Below, in pieces: positions 43,832-55,546 of a stretch of DNA of 64,000 nucleotides (position 1 is the first letter of the stretch; every line of letters begins with the position of its first letter). The notes under the pieces were generated by a model. That model ran no database searches, had not been told where the DNA came from, and saw nothing but the letters and a program-made list of their open reading frames with translations. The stretch comes from Iris pallida (Eukaryota; Streptophyta; Magnoliopsida; Asparagales; Iridaceae), in assembly GCA_029216955.1 (NCBI GenBank), contig JANAVB010012195.1, forward strand, positions 1,860,864-1,924,863, written 5' to 3'. Position numbers and translations under genes: made by a program.

Positions 43832-45533
43832 TATTAAAAATGAGGAGCCGGACTCGAGCTCCCCAGGCGGGTGCTCCCTGGTTCGGAGCCGCCACCCCGC
43901 TCCTCCTCGTGGGTGGGTGGCCGGCGGGTCGTCCCGACCCGACTGCGCTCCCAGGTCTCCTCCCCTTTCCCACCACCCCCCCCTCTCGGTGGACCCCTCT
44001 CGGCCAGCCGCCTGACCTCTCCCGGTTGGCCGGCCACTGCACTGTGGTTTCCCCCCTCCCCGTGGGGCTTCTTCCCGTCCCTCGTCGGCGACTCCCCGGC
44101 GCTCCGTCCTCCTCCCCGGCGCCGTCGTCGTCCCCGGCGTCAGCAGCGATCCAGGGCCCGGCGCTGGCGCATCTGCCCTCCCCCGCCTTCCGCATCCCTC
44201 GGCCTGCTCGGCGGGCCGCCGGGGCATCGCTCTCCCCCGCCTTGCATGGCTCCTCCAGTCGTCCCTCCGCCGGAGTCGTCACCAGCCCTCCCTCCCCCTC
44301 CCGCCGCTCCTCCTCCCACGCCTCCCCTTCTCTCGGCTTCAGCCATCTTCCAGTCGTCTCCTGCTTACTGGTGGCCTCCGGCCTCTTTGGCCGCCCCCTC
44401 CACGTGGGCTCCTCCCCCCGTCGCCCCGGACGAGGCAGCCCTCCGCTTGCTCCCTGCCGCCGCCCTCGTTTCCCCAGAGCTTCTTCCCTTTCTTCCCGGC
44501 GTCGGCAGCCTCCCTCCCCCTCGCTAGTTGGCCGCCTCTTGCGGATCCTCCTCCACCTCTGGCTCTCGGAGTCCCCCTCGCGGCGGCGTCCCTCTCGACC
44601 CCCGCCGCCAGGGCCTGCCCCTGCCCGTGGTGCACCCTTCCCCCCGACCTCCACGCTATCTTCCCGGCCCCATTCGTGTGGCCGGAGCCCCCGCCTCGCC
44701 CTCCTGGTCCTCCGGTCCCCACCCCCCCCCCCCCCCCCCCCCGTCTAGCTCCGGTGGCGAGCCGTCCGCGCCCTCCTCATGCCGGCTGCTGGACTCCCTT
44801 ATCTCCCTCCCCTCCTCGTCGCCTCCCGGCTGCAGGACCCCTCCTCATGTCTTGGGGATTCCCCTCCTCCGCCTGGGACTCCCATCCTCCTCCCGGCGGC
44901 GGCGGTCCGCCGTCCTCCAGCCGTGGCTCCCCACTTCGCACCCTCCTTCACCCCCGGAGCTCGCCGAGTCTACCCTTCTCCTCCGCCTGGGTTTCCCCTC
45001 TATCCGCCTTCTTCTCTCCCTCCTTCTTCCGAGAGACCCCTCACCGGAGCCCCTCGGGCCGCCCCCTCTGGCCCGCCCCAGCGTCCCCCTCCGATGGCAG
45101 TCCCCTCGTGTTGGCTGGTCTCCGGCGTCGGAGATCCCTCGCCCCCGTCCTCTCTCCGGCCACGAGGCCCCCTTCCCCCGGCGGCCGTCTCTCCCCGGCG
45201 TCGATGGCCAGCGAGCGGGTGACCCGAGCCGCCCCCTCGGGACCCACGTCCCCTCGGGACCCACCCCTGCCCCTCCGGGCTCCGCGCTCTCCTCCATCGG
45301 GACGCGCGTGCGGAGCTGGCACCCTCGGGCCCCGCGTCGGTCTGCCCCCCTCGTGGAGTGGTCCCCTCTCGGGCTGCGAGCCCGGTCTCTTTCCCCCGCT
45401 TTTTTTCGTTTTTTTCGCTTTGAATTTTGTTTTGGCCGGTTGTGCCGTGCCGGGCTGACCCCGTGGGGTCTGGTTCACCTCTGTGGACTTGTTTCTGCTC
45501 TTCTTGAGCCTGTTCATTCAATAAAGGTTCCTA

Positions 45534-45537
<4 letters not shown>
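43831..45537 (+). mobile_element. GC-rich retroposon-like insert in (TA)n, copy 2
   Basis: A 1.7-kb, very GC- and pyrimidine-rich block with (TA)n on both sides, absent from the sister LTR. Its 3' end reads TTCATTCAATAAAGGTTCCT (AATAAA at 45520-45525), then (TA)n. About 100 bp upstream of that it shares CTTTGAATTTTG and a GGTCTGGTTCACCT motif with the minus-strand copy at 37976-38490. Polyadenylation signal plus simple-repeat tail suggests insertion by reverse transcription. Long open frames on both strands (for example 326 and 377 codons on the plus strand) are low-complexity P/S/R-rich and not supported as genes. A 21-base poly(C) run lies at 44722-44742. Confidence 0.6.
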
Positions 45538-45582
<45 letters not shown>

Positions 45583-45590
45583 CTTACTGT

Positions 45591-45663
<73 letters not shown>

Positions 45664-45699
45664 TATATATATATATATTTTAATATATATATATATATA

Positions 45700-45739
<40 letters not shown>

Positions 45740-45796
45740 TATATATATAAATATAATAAAGAAAAGAAAGAAAAATAAATAAATAAAACAAAACAA

Positions 45797-45827
45797 AGCC
45801 TAAGGCTCGAACTCGGGTCACTAAGCG

Positions 45828-45862
<35 letters not shown>

Positions 45863-45905
45863 TAAATTCGCGCGCGCTGACCAGTAGGCTAACTCGGGCT
45901 CGCTG
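45797..45905 (-). repeat. tRNA-like (SINE-like) module inside the left Gypsy LTR
   Basis: On the minus strand TAGCCTACTGGTCAGCGCG (45873-45891) resembles box A and GAGTTCGAGCC (45804-45814) resembles box B. The same pair occurs in the right LTR (about 61321-61340 and 61277-61287), so the module predates insertion of this copy. A poly(G) expansion lies between the boxes here. Confidence 0.5.
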
Positions 45906-46842
45906 TTAGGAAATGGTTTAACTTAATTATATTTTGGTTTTAAGTTAACGGGTTGTAACCCGATAACATTTCTTCGTGTCCTGACAGTTAAGGACACGAA
46001 GTACAGTCGAGTCCAAGTGTCCGGGTCCTTTATGACACGCATGACACGAGTTCGTTGTGTCCAAACTCACCAATAGACTCGTCGGGACGCGACGAGTCAC
46101 ATATGTAAGGATGAGTCGTGTCGGGGAAGGGAAAAACAAAGTGACACGTACGTGTCCGAGTCGAGCGGGCTGTTGGGGCGGCGACTGGGCGGAGGAGGGG
46201 TCGTGGCGGTGGCGCTCGAGTGGCGATCGACTCAGCTCGCCGAGGCGCGTCGAATAGTGGTGGTGGAAGACGACGGCGACTAATGTGGAGTTGGCGGTGG
46301 GGTGTCGTCGGAACTAGGGTTCAGGCGAGTTTAAATGGGGAATACGGGGGCGGAGCTAGGCTGAGATGGGTCGTGGTGGTGGTGGTTGGTCGAGGAAGTG
46401 AGGGGGTTCTTTTATAGGGGAGCCAAGGCGGTGGGTTGTCGGATTAGGGTTCGGGTTTCGGTTAGGGTCGCCGAAAAATTAGGGGGAAGGCGGTGATCGG
46501 GCTGGGGAGAGAGGGTAGTTTACACTTAGGTCCCTAGGGTTTTAGGAAATTAGGGGTAGGTCCCTCCCTAGGATAAGTTTGCAAATAATATTTGCAAATC
46601 GACACTAAAACAATTCAAGTATTTGCAAAAGCTAATTAAAATATTTAAATTAATTACAAATATATATTAAAACATTTTAATAAATTACAAATTGATATAT
46701 TATAACTTAAAAACTAGTAAAAAAATTATTTAAAAATTCTAGAAAAATTCCTAAAAATCATAATAAATTATTTTAAAGCTAAACATGGCATTAGCAACTA
46801 ATTGATACTAATTAAATTAATTTTGAAAAACAGGGGCTGACA

Positions 46843-46856
46843 AGTCTTCCCTCCTT
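46843..46856 (-). promoter_or_regulatory. Gypsy-1 polypurine tract
   Basis: The minus strand reads AAGGAGGGAAGACT directly before TGTCAGCCCC. Upstream is TTTCGAGGACGAAATTTTT, a sequence typical of the 3' end of plant chromoviruses. Confidence 0.8.
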
Positions 46857-46966
46857 GAAAAATTTCGTCCTCGAAATTCACAAGGATTGAAGACCCTACA
46901 ATTTCTAACATAGCAAGTAATGCAATCGAATGACTAAAGCTACGATCGGAACTAACCTCTAAGGTA

Positions 46967-47470
46967 TCAAGCGGGAACGGGTGGTTTCCTCGCAGCGGTT
47001 GGGTCGAACAAGTAAGGGTATCTCTCCCTCATGTTCGACTCCCTCTCCCAAGTAGATTCACCCGGAGAGTGACGGCTCCAAGCTACTCGTACTAAGGGTA
47101 TAACCTTGTTCCTCAGCCTCTTCTCCCTCCTGTCTAATATCTCCACTGGCTGCTCAGAAACTGCAAGGCTCGGTCCGATCTCCAACTCTGAATGATCTAG
47201 CACATAGCTGGGGTCCGGAACATATCTCCTCAGCTGGGATACGTGAAAGACATCGTGAACTCCTGCTAGGCTGGGTGGAAGTGCAACCCTGTAAGCTACC
47301 TCTCCGATCCTGCCAAGTATCTCGAACAGCCCGATGTATCTGGGGCTCAACTTGCCTCCTCGTCCGAACCGGATCGTCCCTCTAGTAGGTGATATCTTCA
47401 CTAGCACCATATCACCGTCTGCGAACTCCATCGGTCTGCGACTAGCATCAGCCCAGTGTTTCTGCCTGTC
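46967..47470 (-). pseudogene. Gypsy-1 integrase C-terminus and chromodomain-like tail
   Basis: After the TAG at 47471-47473 the same frame continues with MEFADGDMVLVKI, then GKLSPRYIGLFEIL and HDVFHVSQLRRYVPDP. It ends with EILDRREKRLRNKVIPLVRV and GESTWERESNMRERYPYLF. The last part is the chromodomain-like region that defines chromoviruses. The stop codon separates it from the integrase core. Confidence 0.88.
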
Positions 47471-48292
47471 CTAAGCTACTCTGAGCCTATCTCTGATCAT
47501 CCCGACCTTCTCTGCTGCATCCGTGATCATCTCTGGCCCAAGCATAACTCTGTCCCCAACATCATCCCAAAAGAGCGGTGTACGGCATCGTCGTCCATAT
47601 AGTACCTCGAAAGGAGACATACCGATGCTGGCTTGGTAGTTGTTGTTGTATGAAAACTCTACCAAGTGCAGATGGCTCTCCCATGATCCGCCAAAGTCCA
47701 GCACGCAAGTCCTCAGCATATCCTCCAGTGTCTGTATCGTCCTCTCGGACTGCCCATCTGTCTGCGGGTGGTACGCCGTGCTGAACTTGAGCCGACTGCC
47801 CAACTCCTCCTGCAAGCTCCTCCAGTAGTGGGACGTGAATCTGCTGTCTCTGTCCGACACGATGCTCACCGGTACTCCGTGCAAGCGCACTATCTGCTGC
47901 ATGTATAGCTCCGCCAACTTCTCGGTAGAAAGCCCCACCTTGAAGGGTATGAAGTGCGCACACTTCGTCAGCCTGTCCACGATGACCCAAATGGCATCCT
48001 TCCCTCCTTGGGAATGAGGAAGCCCTGAGACGAAGTCCATCGTAATGTGTTCCCACTTCCACTCGGGAATGGGTAACGGCTGTAACAGACCAGCTGGCCT
48101 CTGGCGCTCCGCCTTGACCTGCTGGCAAACTAGGCATCTCGAAATGAAACGTGATACATCTCTCTTCATCCCGTGCCACCAAAGATATTCCCGCAAGTCA
48201 CGGTACATCTTGTTAGCACCAGGGTGAATAGAATATCTCGATCGGTGCGCCTCCTGCAAGACTGCCTCTACCAGCTCTCCTTCGGCACGCAC
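47471..48292 (-). pseudogene. Gypsy-1 integrase core
   Basis: Zinc-binding HHCC residues are visible (HRSRYSIHPGANKMYRDL ... CLVCQQVK). The catalytic D,D,E lie in TMDFVSGLP, SDRDSRFTSHYW and YHPQTDGQSERTIQTLED. The frame is shifted relative to RNase H near 48268-48292 and ends at an in-frame TAG (47471-47473). Confidence 0.9.
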
Positions 48293-49017
48293 AATTGGCT
48301 GCCATGCCTCAAGGATCCATCCTCTGCTACAGTGAAGTCATCCAGCAATCCAGCTAAAGCCTGGGCCCGAAGTCTGCGAAGGCTCTCATCTGTAGACTGT
48401 GCCTCCCTGATCTGCTCCATCAAACCTGACTGAATGTCAAGCGCCATCATCTGTATCACTGATCCTGGCCGAACTATCTCGATACCGAGCTTCTCCAGAT
48501 CTTCCCGCAAATACCGATCTATCATCAGATACCATGCCATCGGATGCCTGCTCAGCGCATCCGCCACCACATTTGCCTTTCCGGGGTGATACTGTAAATC
48601 GATGTCGAAGTCCTTCATCAACTCCAACCATCGTCTTTGTCTCATGTTCAGCTCTTTCTGCGTGAACACATACTTCAAGCTCTTGTGGTCAGTAAAGATT
48701 TCCACACGCTCTCCGTATAAGTAATGTTTCCATAACTTGAGTGCAAAGATCACCGCAGCTAACTCTAGGTCATGGGTAGGATAGTTCCGCTCATGAGTCC
48801 GTAATTGCCTAGATGCATAAGCAATCACTTTTCCATGCTGCTGTAGGACACATCCTAGCCCCTTTTCTGAAGCGTTGCTGTATATGGTGAAACCTCCAGA
48901 TCCTGAAGGTAATGTCAGAACTGGAGCAGTCGTCAGCCTCCTCTTCAGCTCCTCAAATGCTGCCTGGCAGTCTTCTGACCAGATGTACTCTGCGTCCTTC
49001 CGCGTCAGCTTCGTCAT
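48268..49017 (-). pseudogene. Gypsy-1 reverse transcriptase connection and RNase H
   Basis: The frame encodes [47 protein letters not shown] and NVVADALSR. The first RNase H catalytic position, usually D in the Y-x-D-A-S motif, reads N here. A 1-bp deletion near 49016 shifts it relative to the RT segment. Confidence 0.88.
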
Positions 49018-49455
49018 GGTTCATCTATCCTAGCAAAGTCCTGGACGAACTTTCTATAATAGCCTGCTAAACCCAAAAAGCTCATGATCTCTGAAACTGA
49101 CGTCGGAGCCTTCAATGTCTCAACTGTAGCAATCTTCCTGGGATCCACCGAGATCCCCTCTCCAGTAACTACATGGCCGAGAAACTCCACTCGGTCTAAA
49201 AAGAACTCACACTTCGACAATTTGGCAAACAACCTCTCCTGCCTCAGAATTCCCAAAACTGTCCGCAAGTGCTCTGCGTGTTCCTCCGGCGTCTTCGAGT
49301 ATATCAGGATGTCGTCGATAAACACTACGACGAACTTATCCAGATACTGGTGAAATGTCTTATTCATCAAATTCATAAAGACAGCTGGTGCATTTGTGAG
49401 ACCAAATAGCATCACTAGAAACTCGTACTGCCCGTACTTCGTGTTGAACGCCGTC
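49014..49455 (-). pseudogene. Gypsy-1 reverse transcriptase, second part
   Basis: The frame encodes [18 protein letters not shown] and [18 protein letters not shown] (FIDD active site), followed by [18 protein letters not shown]. It runs directly on from the preceding segment in another frame because of a small deletion at about 49455-49465. Confidence 0.88.
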
Positions 49456-50252
49456 TTCTGCCCTGACCTTCACCTGGTGGTACCCGGATCTCAAGTCTAT
49501 ACTGGAAAACACTTTCGCCCCACTCAACTGGTCGAACAAATCATCTATCCTAGGCAGAGGATATTTGTTCTTAATGGTGATGGCATTCAACGCCCGGTAG
49601 TCAATACACAACCGAACTGTACCATCCTTCTTAGGCACAAAGAGCACTGGCGCTCCCCATGGAGAAGCACTAGATCGAATGAAACCCTTTTTCAACAGGT
49701 CATCAATCTGCTCTTTCATCTCTACAGCCTCCTTGGGGTTCACTCTATAGCAAGCCCGGGATACTGGTGATGAACCCGGTACTAAATCTATAGTGAACTC
49801 CACATCTCTGTCAGGCGAAAGTCCTGGAAGATCCTCTGGGAATACATCCATAAACTCCCTAATGATAGGGTGTGGCGGTGCTACGTCCCCAACTGTCGCA
49901 CAACAGTTCGGCTCTAGGCTGATCTCCGGCCCTGTCCTCCTGACACTGAATGGTGTTGTGCCTGGGGGACTGAACAAAATACTAGCCTCATGACAGTCTA
50001 TAGCTGCATGGGCATAGCTAAGCCAGTCCATCCCCAATATGACATCATAACCGGGGAGTGGCATCACGAAGAATCGTCCCCTGAACTCTCTCCCGGCTAT
50101 AGTAATGGAGCATCTATAGATAGCTCTAATGGGCACTGGTCCTCCTCCCGTCATTACTCTACTAATCTCCTCGGTAGGTGTAGCTACTAAGTGGTGTTTA
50201 TGCAAAAACTCTAATGACAGGAAGCTATGAGATGCACCAGTATCAAAACAAG
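49456..50252 (-). pseudogene. Gypsy-1 protease and reverse transcriptase, first part
   Basis: The protease motif FDTGASHSF (DTG at 50236-50244) is followed by [20 protein letters not shown] and the RT fingers ([50 protein letters not shown]). The frame is lost at both ends: between gag and protease (about 50250) and inside the RT (about 49455). Confidence 0.88.
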
Positions 50253-50573
50253 CATAGAGCTAGAAAAGTATGCAAATAAACATGACATGTGATGACGTCA
50301 GCCAAATAATCTTGCTCCGAAACCTGCTCCGGCTCCGGCTCAAGAGCTAGACCATAAGCCTTCCCCTGGGGTCCCTTCTGCTGCTGCAGATGTTGCCCAA
50401 ACCTTTGCTGCTGAGTCGGAAGCGGACCTCTAGTCTTCGCTACTAGGCAGTCTCGAAGCTGATGGGTGGCAGACCCACAAGCCAAACACTGCCCCAACCT
50501 CTTCCTGCAGATGGAAGCGTCATGGCCTACCCTCTTACAGAATACACACAAAACTCCCTTCTGCTGCTGCCGG
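50243..50573 (-). pseudogene. Gypsy-1 gag, C-terminal part with two zinc knuckles
   Basis: Two CCHC motifs are visible: CVFCKRVGHDASIC and CLACGSATHQLRDC. The segment starts at the LARD insertion point; the Q-rich sequence before the knuckles joins in frame to the gag part at 57895 once the LARD and one copy of GCCGG are disregarded. Confidence 0.88.
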
Positions 50574-52920
50574 TGTAGTGCCCCGTCCCGCAAAGTCAAT
50601 CGGAGGAATCGAAACGCCGACGGCGTTCGGACTTGGCCTTACAACGGCGACTCGAAGACATCGCTCAGGTGGGGTAGTTTCGGTGAACTTGCCTCATCTC
50701 AGCCTTCACTTAATAATTCGTGTGTTTTCAACTTGCACAAGTAGGCTTAATACTAAAAGAGACGAATCCACATAGCTAAAGGGAATTATCCCGACGGATC
50801 GAATCGAGTTTAGAATATGGAAAACGTCCCACGGTCTGATTAGAGTTGGTGCTCAGCGTGCTTTGAAAATGACACTCGTTCCTTCGTTCCGCGGCTTGGG
50901 AGAAGGAAAAGTTGGTATTCGACACAAACGAGAAGTTAGCCTAAGTCATAGGAGTCGCCCGCGTAAATGCTCGATAAAGAATGCACGTTTTCACTGCGCA
51001 AGGCTTGGCATAGCCTTGGCTCGTCCCTCGGGTTAAGTTGTAGGCTTGAGTAAGTTAGACAAAGTTATGCCGATCGACCTAAGTCATTCCAAGTGCCGTC
51101 TCGTTCTTTCTGCGGTTGTCAAGTCAAATAGTCCCACGATCTCAAGGGCCGTCATGTAACATACGACTTGGGTGATAGCGTCGCGTAGGACGTAAGTCAG
51201 TTAAAGGCACGAGCCACGGTTGGCACGATGTAAAGTTAGCCACGGTCTATGGCACTTAAGGAACACGTTTTGTTCAAGTTAAGTTGGAAGGCTATGTAGT
51301 AGTCGTTCCCTCGAGTTTAAAGAAGTTCGAGGCGGTCCCTCGGTTGGGAGTCTCACATTCCTATCCATGTTAAGAAGTTCGAGGCGGTCCTTCGGTTGGG
51401 AGTCTCATGGTCCCGAGGCAGTTATGCCAAGTGTGATTCAAGCACGAGTTGCTAAGTATAGTTCCAGTCGTACCAACAAATTAGGCCATGCATTTACGTG
51501 AGTCTAGATGTCTCGTAGGTGCGTGGTCATTGGACACCTTGTCGACAAGGATTTCTGCCTAGACTGGTTATACGCCGGGGCACCGGGCCCAGTCATCCTA
51601 GGAGGTAGACGTTATAGCAGCGCATGCTTTTATTGCGTGGGTAGTCGGAGAATTTCAACGGGGCTCGCTACCTGCGCTGAAGGACCCGCCGCCTACCCGA
51701 GCTATGTTCGCGATGGCTTGTCATGCCAGTGGCCTTTCATATAGATAATTGGCGTGCTAAGCGGTGAATCCGCATGCACGGTTTCGGTCGTAACAAAGAA
51801 AGTGTAAGCACGGTATGCGTTAAATGGTGAAATGTGTGCTCGGTTGCACCCAAGGTATTATAAAGCCTACGATTCGGCTATACGTAAAGACACGTGCTTC
51901 GGCATGAGATACGTCGTCGTGCTTGAGTTCCCAACATTGGTTCCACAGATCGGGTTAGTCGTTGCGAGTTAAGTCGATAAGGGCCGTAGGGCAAGTTTGG
52001 TTCAGTCATGTTGAGTTTCTGGGCACGACCTCGAGATGTGAGGCATGGTCGCGTTGTCACAACACGAGTATAGGCAAGACTAAGCGAGGAGGCACTGCCT
52101 CGGTGATACTAAAGCACGAATCGAGTTCATTGCACGACCGAGTCGTTACGTCCCAGAGTATGGCACGAAAGGCAAGCACAAAGCGATAAGTTGACGTTAT
52201 TGGAACGAGAAGGTCTAGCGGCAATGTACGAGTACGTTATTAGTGCAAGGCACGGTGACGGTCTAAAGACACAAAATAGACCAAGGCGTCGGTCCTAAAA
52301 TCGATCCTAATGCAAGAATAGAAAGACAATCGTAAAGGGGCTTGTGTTGCACAAAGTAAAATAAACGTGTCGGTTTTGTATGGGTGGACGAGGAGCTCAC
52401 TCCACCAGTACAGTTGAGTACTGACACCCACATAGTTTCTATGTGCAAGTACAGGTAGAAGCTCGTGGCGCGGAGCTCGCTTGGATGCGTCGAGGCACGG
52501 AGTTCCTTGGCGATTCGAAGCGTGCGGCCGCATGGAATCGAAGACTTATACAGGACATAATGTATGGACATCGCCTTCCGAAGCTTCCGCTGGCTCAAGC
52601 ATTGTAATCGAGAGATGAGATAGAGCAGAGTGATTTGTAATGTGAGACGAGTGAATTTGAGTGATTGTAATCTCGGCCTTGCGCCCCCAATGTAACCATT
52701 ATTTCGATATCAATAAAGAGCTTCTTTTGAATGACTTGTGTTTCGTTCTTAACTTCCGCTGCTAGTATTCAATGTCTCTGTTTGGGACTTCTGTGCGACG
52801 ACCCCGTCGCAGCCGTTGAAATCGGCCGTTATGGAACCCGCCTTGCACGAGCGCAATCTAGGCTCGTGCGGCATCACGCCTTAGCGAGGACGATCGTTCC
52901 TACGGGAGCGGGACGTGACA
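50574..52920 (+). repeat. LARD 5' LTR
   Basis: 2347 bp, TG...CA. It contains a tandemly duplicated segment GTTCGAGGCGGTCC (about 51329 and 51377) and ATCAATAAAGAGC (about 52717), a likely polyadenylation signal. No TATA box is certain; TATTATAAAGCC near 51847 is a candidate. Confidence 0.93.
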
Positions 52921-55546
52921 TAATGGTATCAGAGCACGGCTTTACGTCCTTGGACTATCGATTGAATTCTTTAACTCTGATGTTTCCGCGAACTCTGAAT
53001 GTTGCTTCCGCAAAGTTGATATCATTGGTGCGCTCTCTCTCGATTGTCCCACGGGATGTCCATACAATAAGTCTACTATTTTCAAAAGCTCGTACAAGCG
53101 TTCCATCGAACGCATCGGTAGGCCATCGCCGAATACGTTGGTAGGCCTTTGGGCCGAACGGTGCCGACCTTGAGTTGATAGAAGACACGTGCTAAAAGTT
53201 AGCAAACGCGTTGCGTGCTTAAACGACCTTACGCTAGCAATAGCGAACAAGCACACGAGACCGAAGTATAGTCCATACGGGATGGTTATGCACACAGCCT
53301 TTGGCTAAGTTGTGCCGATTATCGCGCACCTTGACCTTTTTGGTGCAAACGAGTCACGAGCAATATTAAGTATCGCTCGGTCGGGAATGGGAATACACTT
53401 AGGGTGTATATCGATAGAAGCGCTATTGGACTAATGCTTAGGCGTATACGGAAGATTGTTTTGGATTTTGAGGAATAGTGCGAACGACTTAGTGCGTCGA
53501 TGCCACGTGAACGATTACGCTAGGGATTCGTCGAACGAATCCGAAACGTGTCTTAGCGAATAACGCGAACGTGATTTGGACTAGATTGGATGACTCGAAT
53601 CCCGAGTGGTGTATGGTCCGTCTTGGAAATCATTCGAGCGAAAGATTGAGGATTGCAAGAGTATGAAACACGAAAACGATTGAGTAGGTGAAATCGAATC
53701 GAGGAAATTGATACGGATCGTATACGAAAAGTTAACACGACGGGTAGGTAACGTGCATGAAATGTTCGATTTCAAAGTTACGCGAATGACTATGAGGATT
53801 GGAATGGATATCGTTCGATGATTGAGTTAGCAAAGAATATTACGAATTGAGGAAATACGTTGGTCGATGACTTAAGATAGAGGATGAACGATACGTGAAT
53901 TTGGGTTTGTCGAAATTGATGTTGTGAACGATTCGAGGGGTAATGATCGAAATTGAATTTGAATGTCGAGGAGATTATCCAGTCGGACGATAGCATCATT
54001 CGCACGACTCATAATTCGTTGCAAACGAAGATCGTCATGCTACGTATATCTTCGATGATATTGAGGCGTATCAAAGACGATATGCGATAACTCGGAGATA
54101 ATCTGACACGGTGAATGACGATCGCGCAAGTGTTATCGTTCCAAATGGATGCAATACTTAGGATTTTGATTGAGATGAATGTTGGGTGAAAGAACTCGTG
54201 TTTTGATGGTTGCGTTGATAACCACAACGTCGACGGTCTTGTCTTGCGCGAGCGCAACTCTAGCCTCGCACATGCGTTGCGTCAGATTTGGGGCGATCGT
54301 TCCGCGTGAGCGCTGACATGGTGATTCATGTCGCGGGAATGATCGAACTCGAAAAATCAGGACACGACAACTTTGATTGTCTCGACTTGTTGGCTTGATG
54401 CGAAGGAGAACTCGAGAATGTTAGGACTTGCGATTGGTGATTGAATGAAACTTGAGGATTGAGTAGGTCCAATTCGCGCATCCAGAATGAATTAGTCTAG
54501 ACATAAAACAAGAGTTACGTTCCGATGAGAATGATTATCTCGCGGAAGCATGCATGTTGATTCGTGCCCACCGTGGATAATCTGTCTCGCGTGAGATCGG
54601 AACACAACATATTGTTAAGTCGGACGACCTTGTGATCGATTACGTGAATTAGAATAGATAATTTCGGAAACGTGAAATGTGAATTACGGTTTAGAGATAA
54701 ATTGTGTCATAGCGTGCTTGATTTGAGAATGAATGATATGCGAACTAATGTTGAACGTGTTCGAAGAGAGAAACTATGCAAAACGGCTTGATGAACGAAC
54801 GATATTGATATGACGTAAAATTGGTTAAAACGTGAGTTATCATAGGATGGCTTTACCGAACGACTTGTACCCCGTGCGTCGAATATTGGGATGTGTGTAG
54901 GGAATCGATGCTTGATGTTTAGAAATCGGAGTGATGCGAGCTTGGGTAGAAAACCCCGTACCATCGATTGGTTCGACCTTAGGATGTGGTCAGTGTTGAT
55001 ATCGTTGTTTGGAAACTATGATTCCAGTGCTGACGAGAGACATAGCCTAGCCGTTCGAAAGACGTCCGAGTGCGAAACGATAGGAAATAGTGAAGGCACC
55101 ACTCATGAGGCTCGGTTGACGTGCACGTATATCAGGGACGCCCGATTATGTGCACGATCTGGCTCGAGTGGTGATGGCGGATTCTCTATCACGAGGCTTG
55201 GCTGAAATGCATATATTTTGGGGACGCCTAGAATATGTGCACGATCCAACTAAGTGATACGTTGAATCAAGTGAGAGTTGAGGAACGGGAAAGTGTCGAG
55301 GATTTTGAAATTGTAAGTTTCGAACAAATGTTGACGGTAACGCGATCATTGAATTGAGACGAGTTCGAATGTTGGTTGATCGGTTGGTGTGCCTTACGTC
55401 TAAGTTAGCGATAAGCACGGGTGTGGCTCGGAATCGAAGAAATGCGTAGGCGGAGTGGGTACGATTAAGTCTTTGCCATAGAAATGGTAGGATGGTTTGC
55501 CTTCAGGAAAGTCTCGAGGACGAGACTTGTTCTGAGTGGTGTATGT
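52921..55546 (+). other. LARD internal region, non-coding
   Basis: Dense in CGAT/ATCG-type words and GA-rich. The only open frames are under about 120 codons, lie on both strands, and lack motifs. The element-internal 3' end, GAGTGGTGTATGT before the LTR, is a weak purine tract. Confidence 0.75.
52924..52935 (+). promoter_or_regulatory. LARD primer binding site (initiator tRNA-Met)
   Basis: TGGTATCAGAGC, complementary to the 3' end of plant initiator tRNA-Met, immediately after the 5' LTR. It fixes the plus-strand orientation of the element. Confidence 0.93.

Noticed and set aside
46440..46480. TTAGGGTT-like words suggesting telomere repeat
   Set aside because: Only a few irregular units (GATTAGGGTTCGGGTTTCGG), present equally in the other LTR; not a tandem telomeric array.
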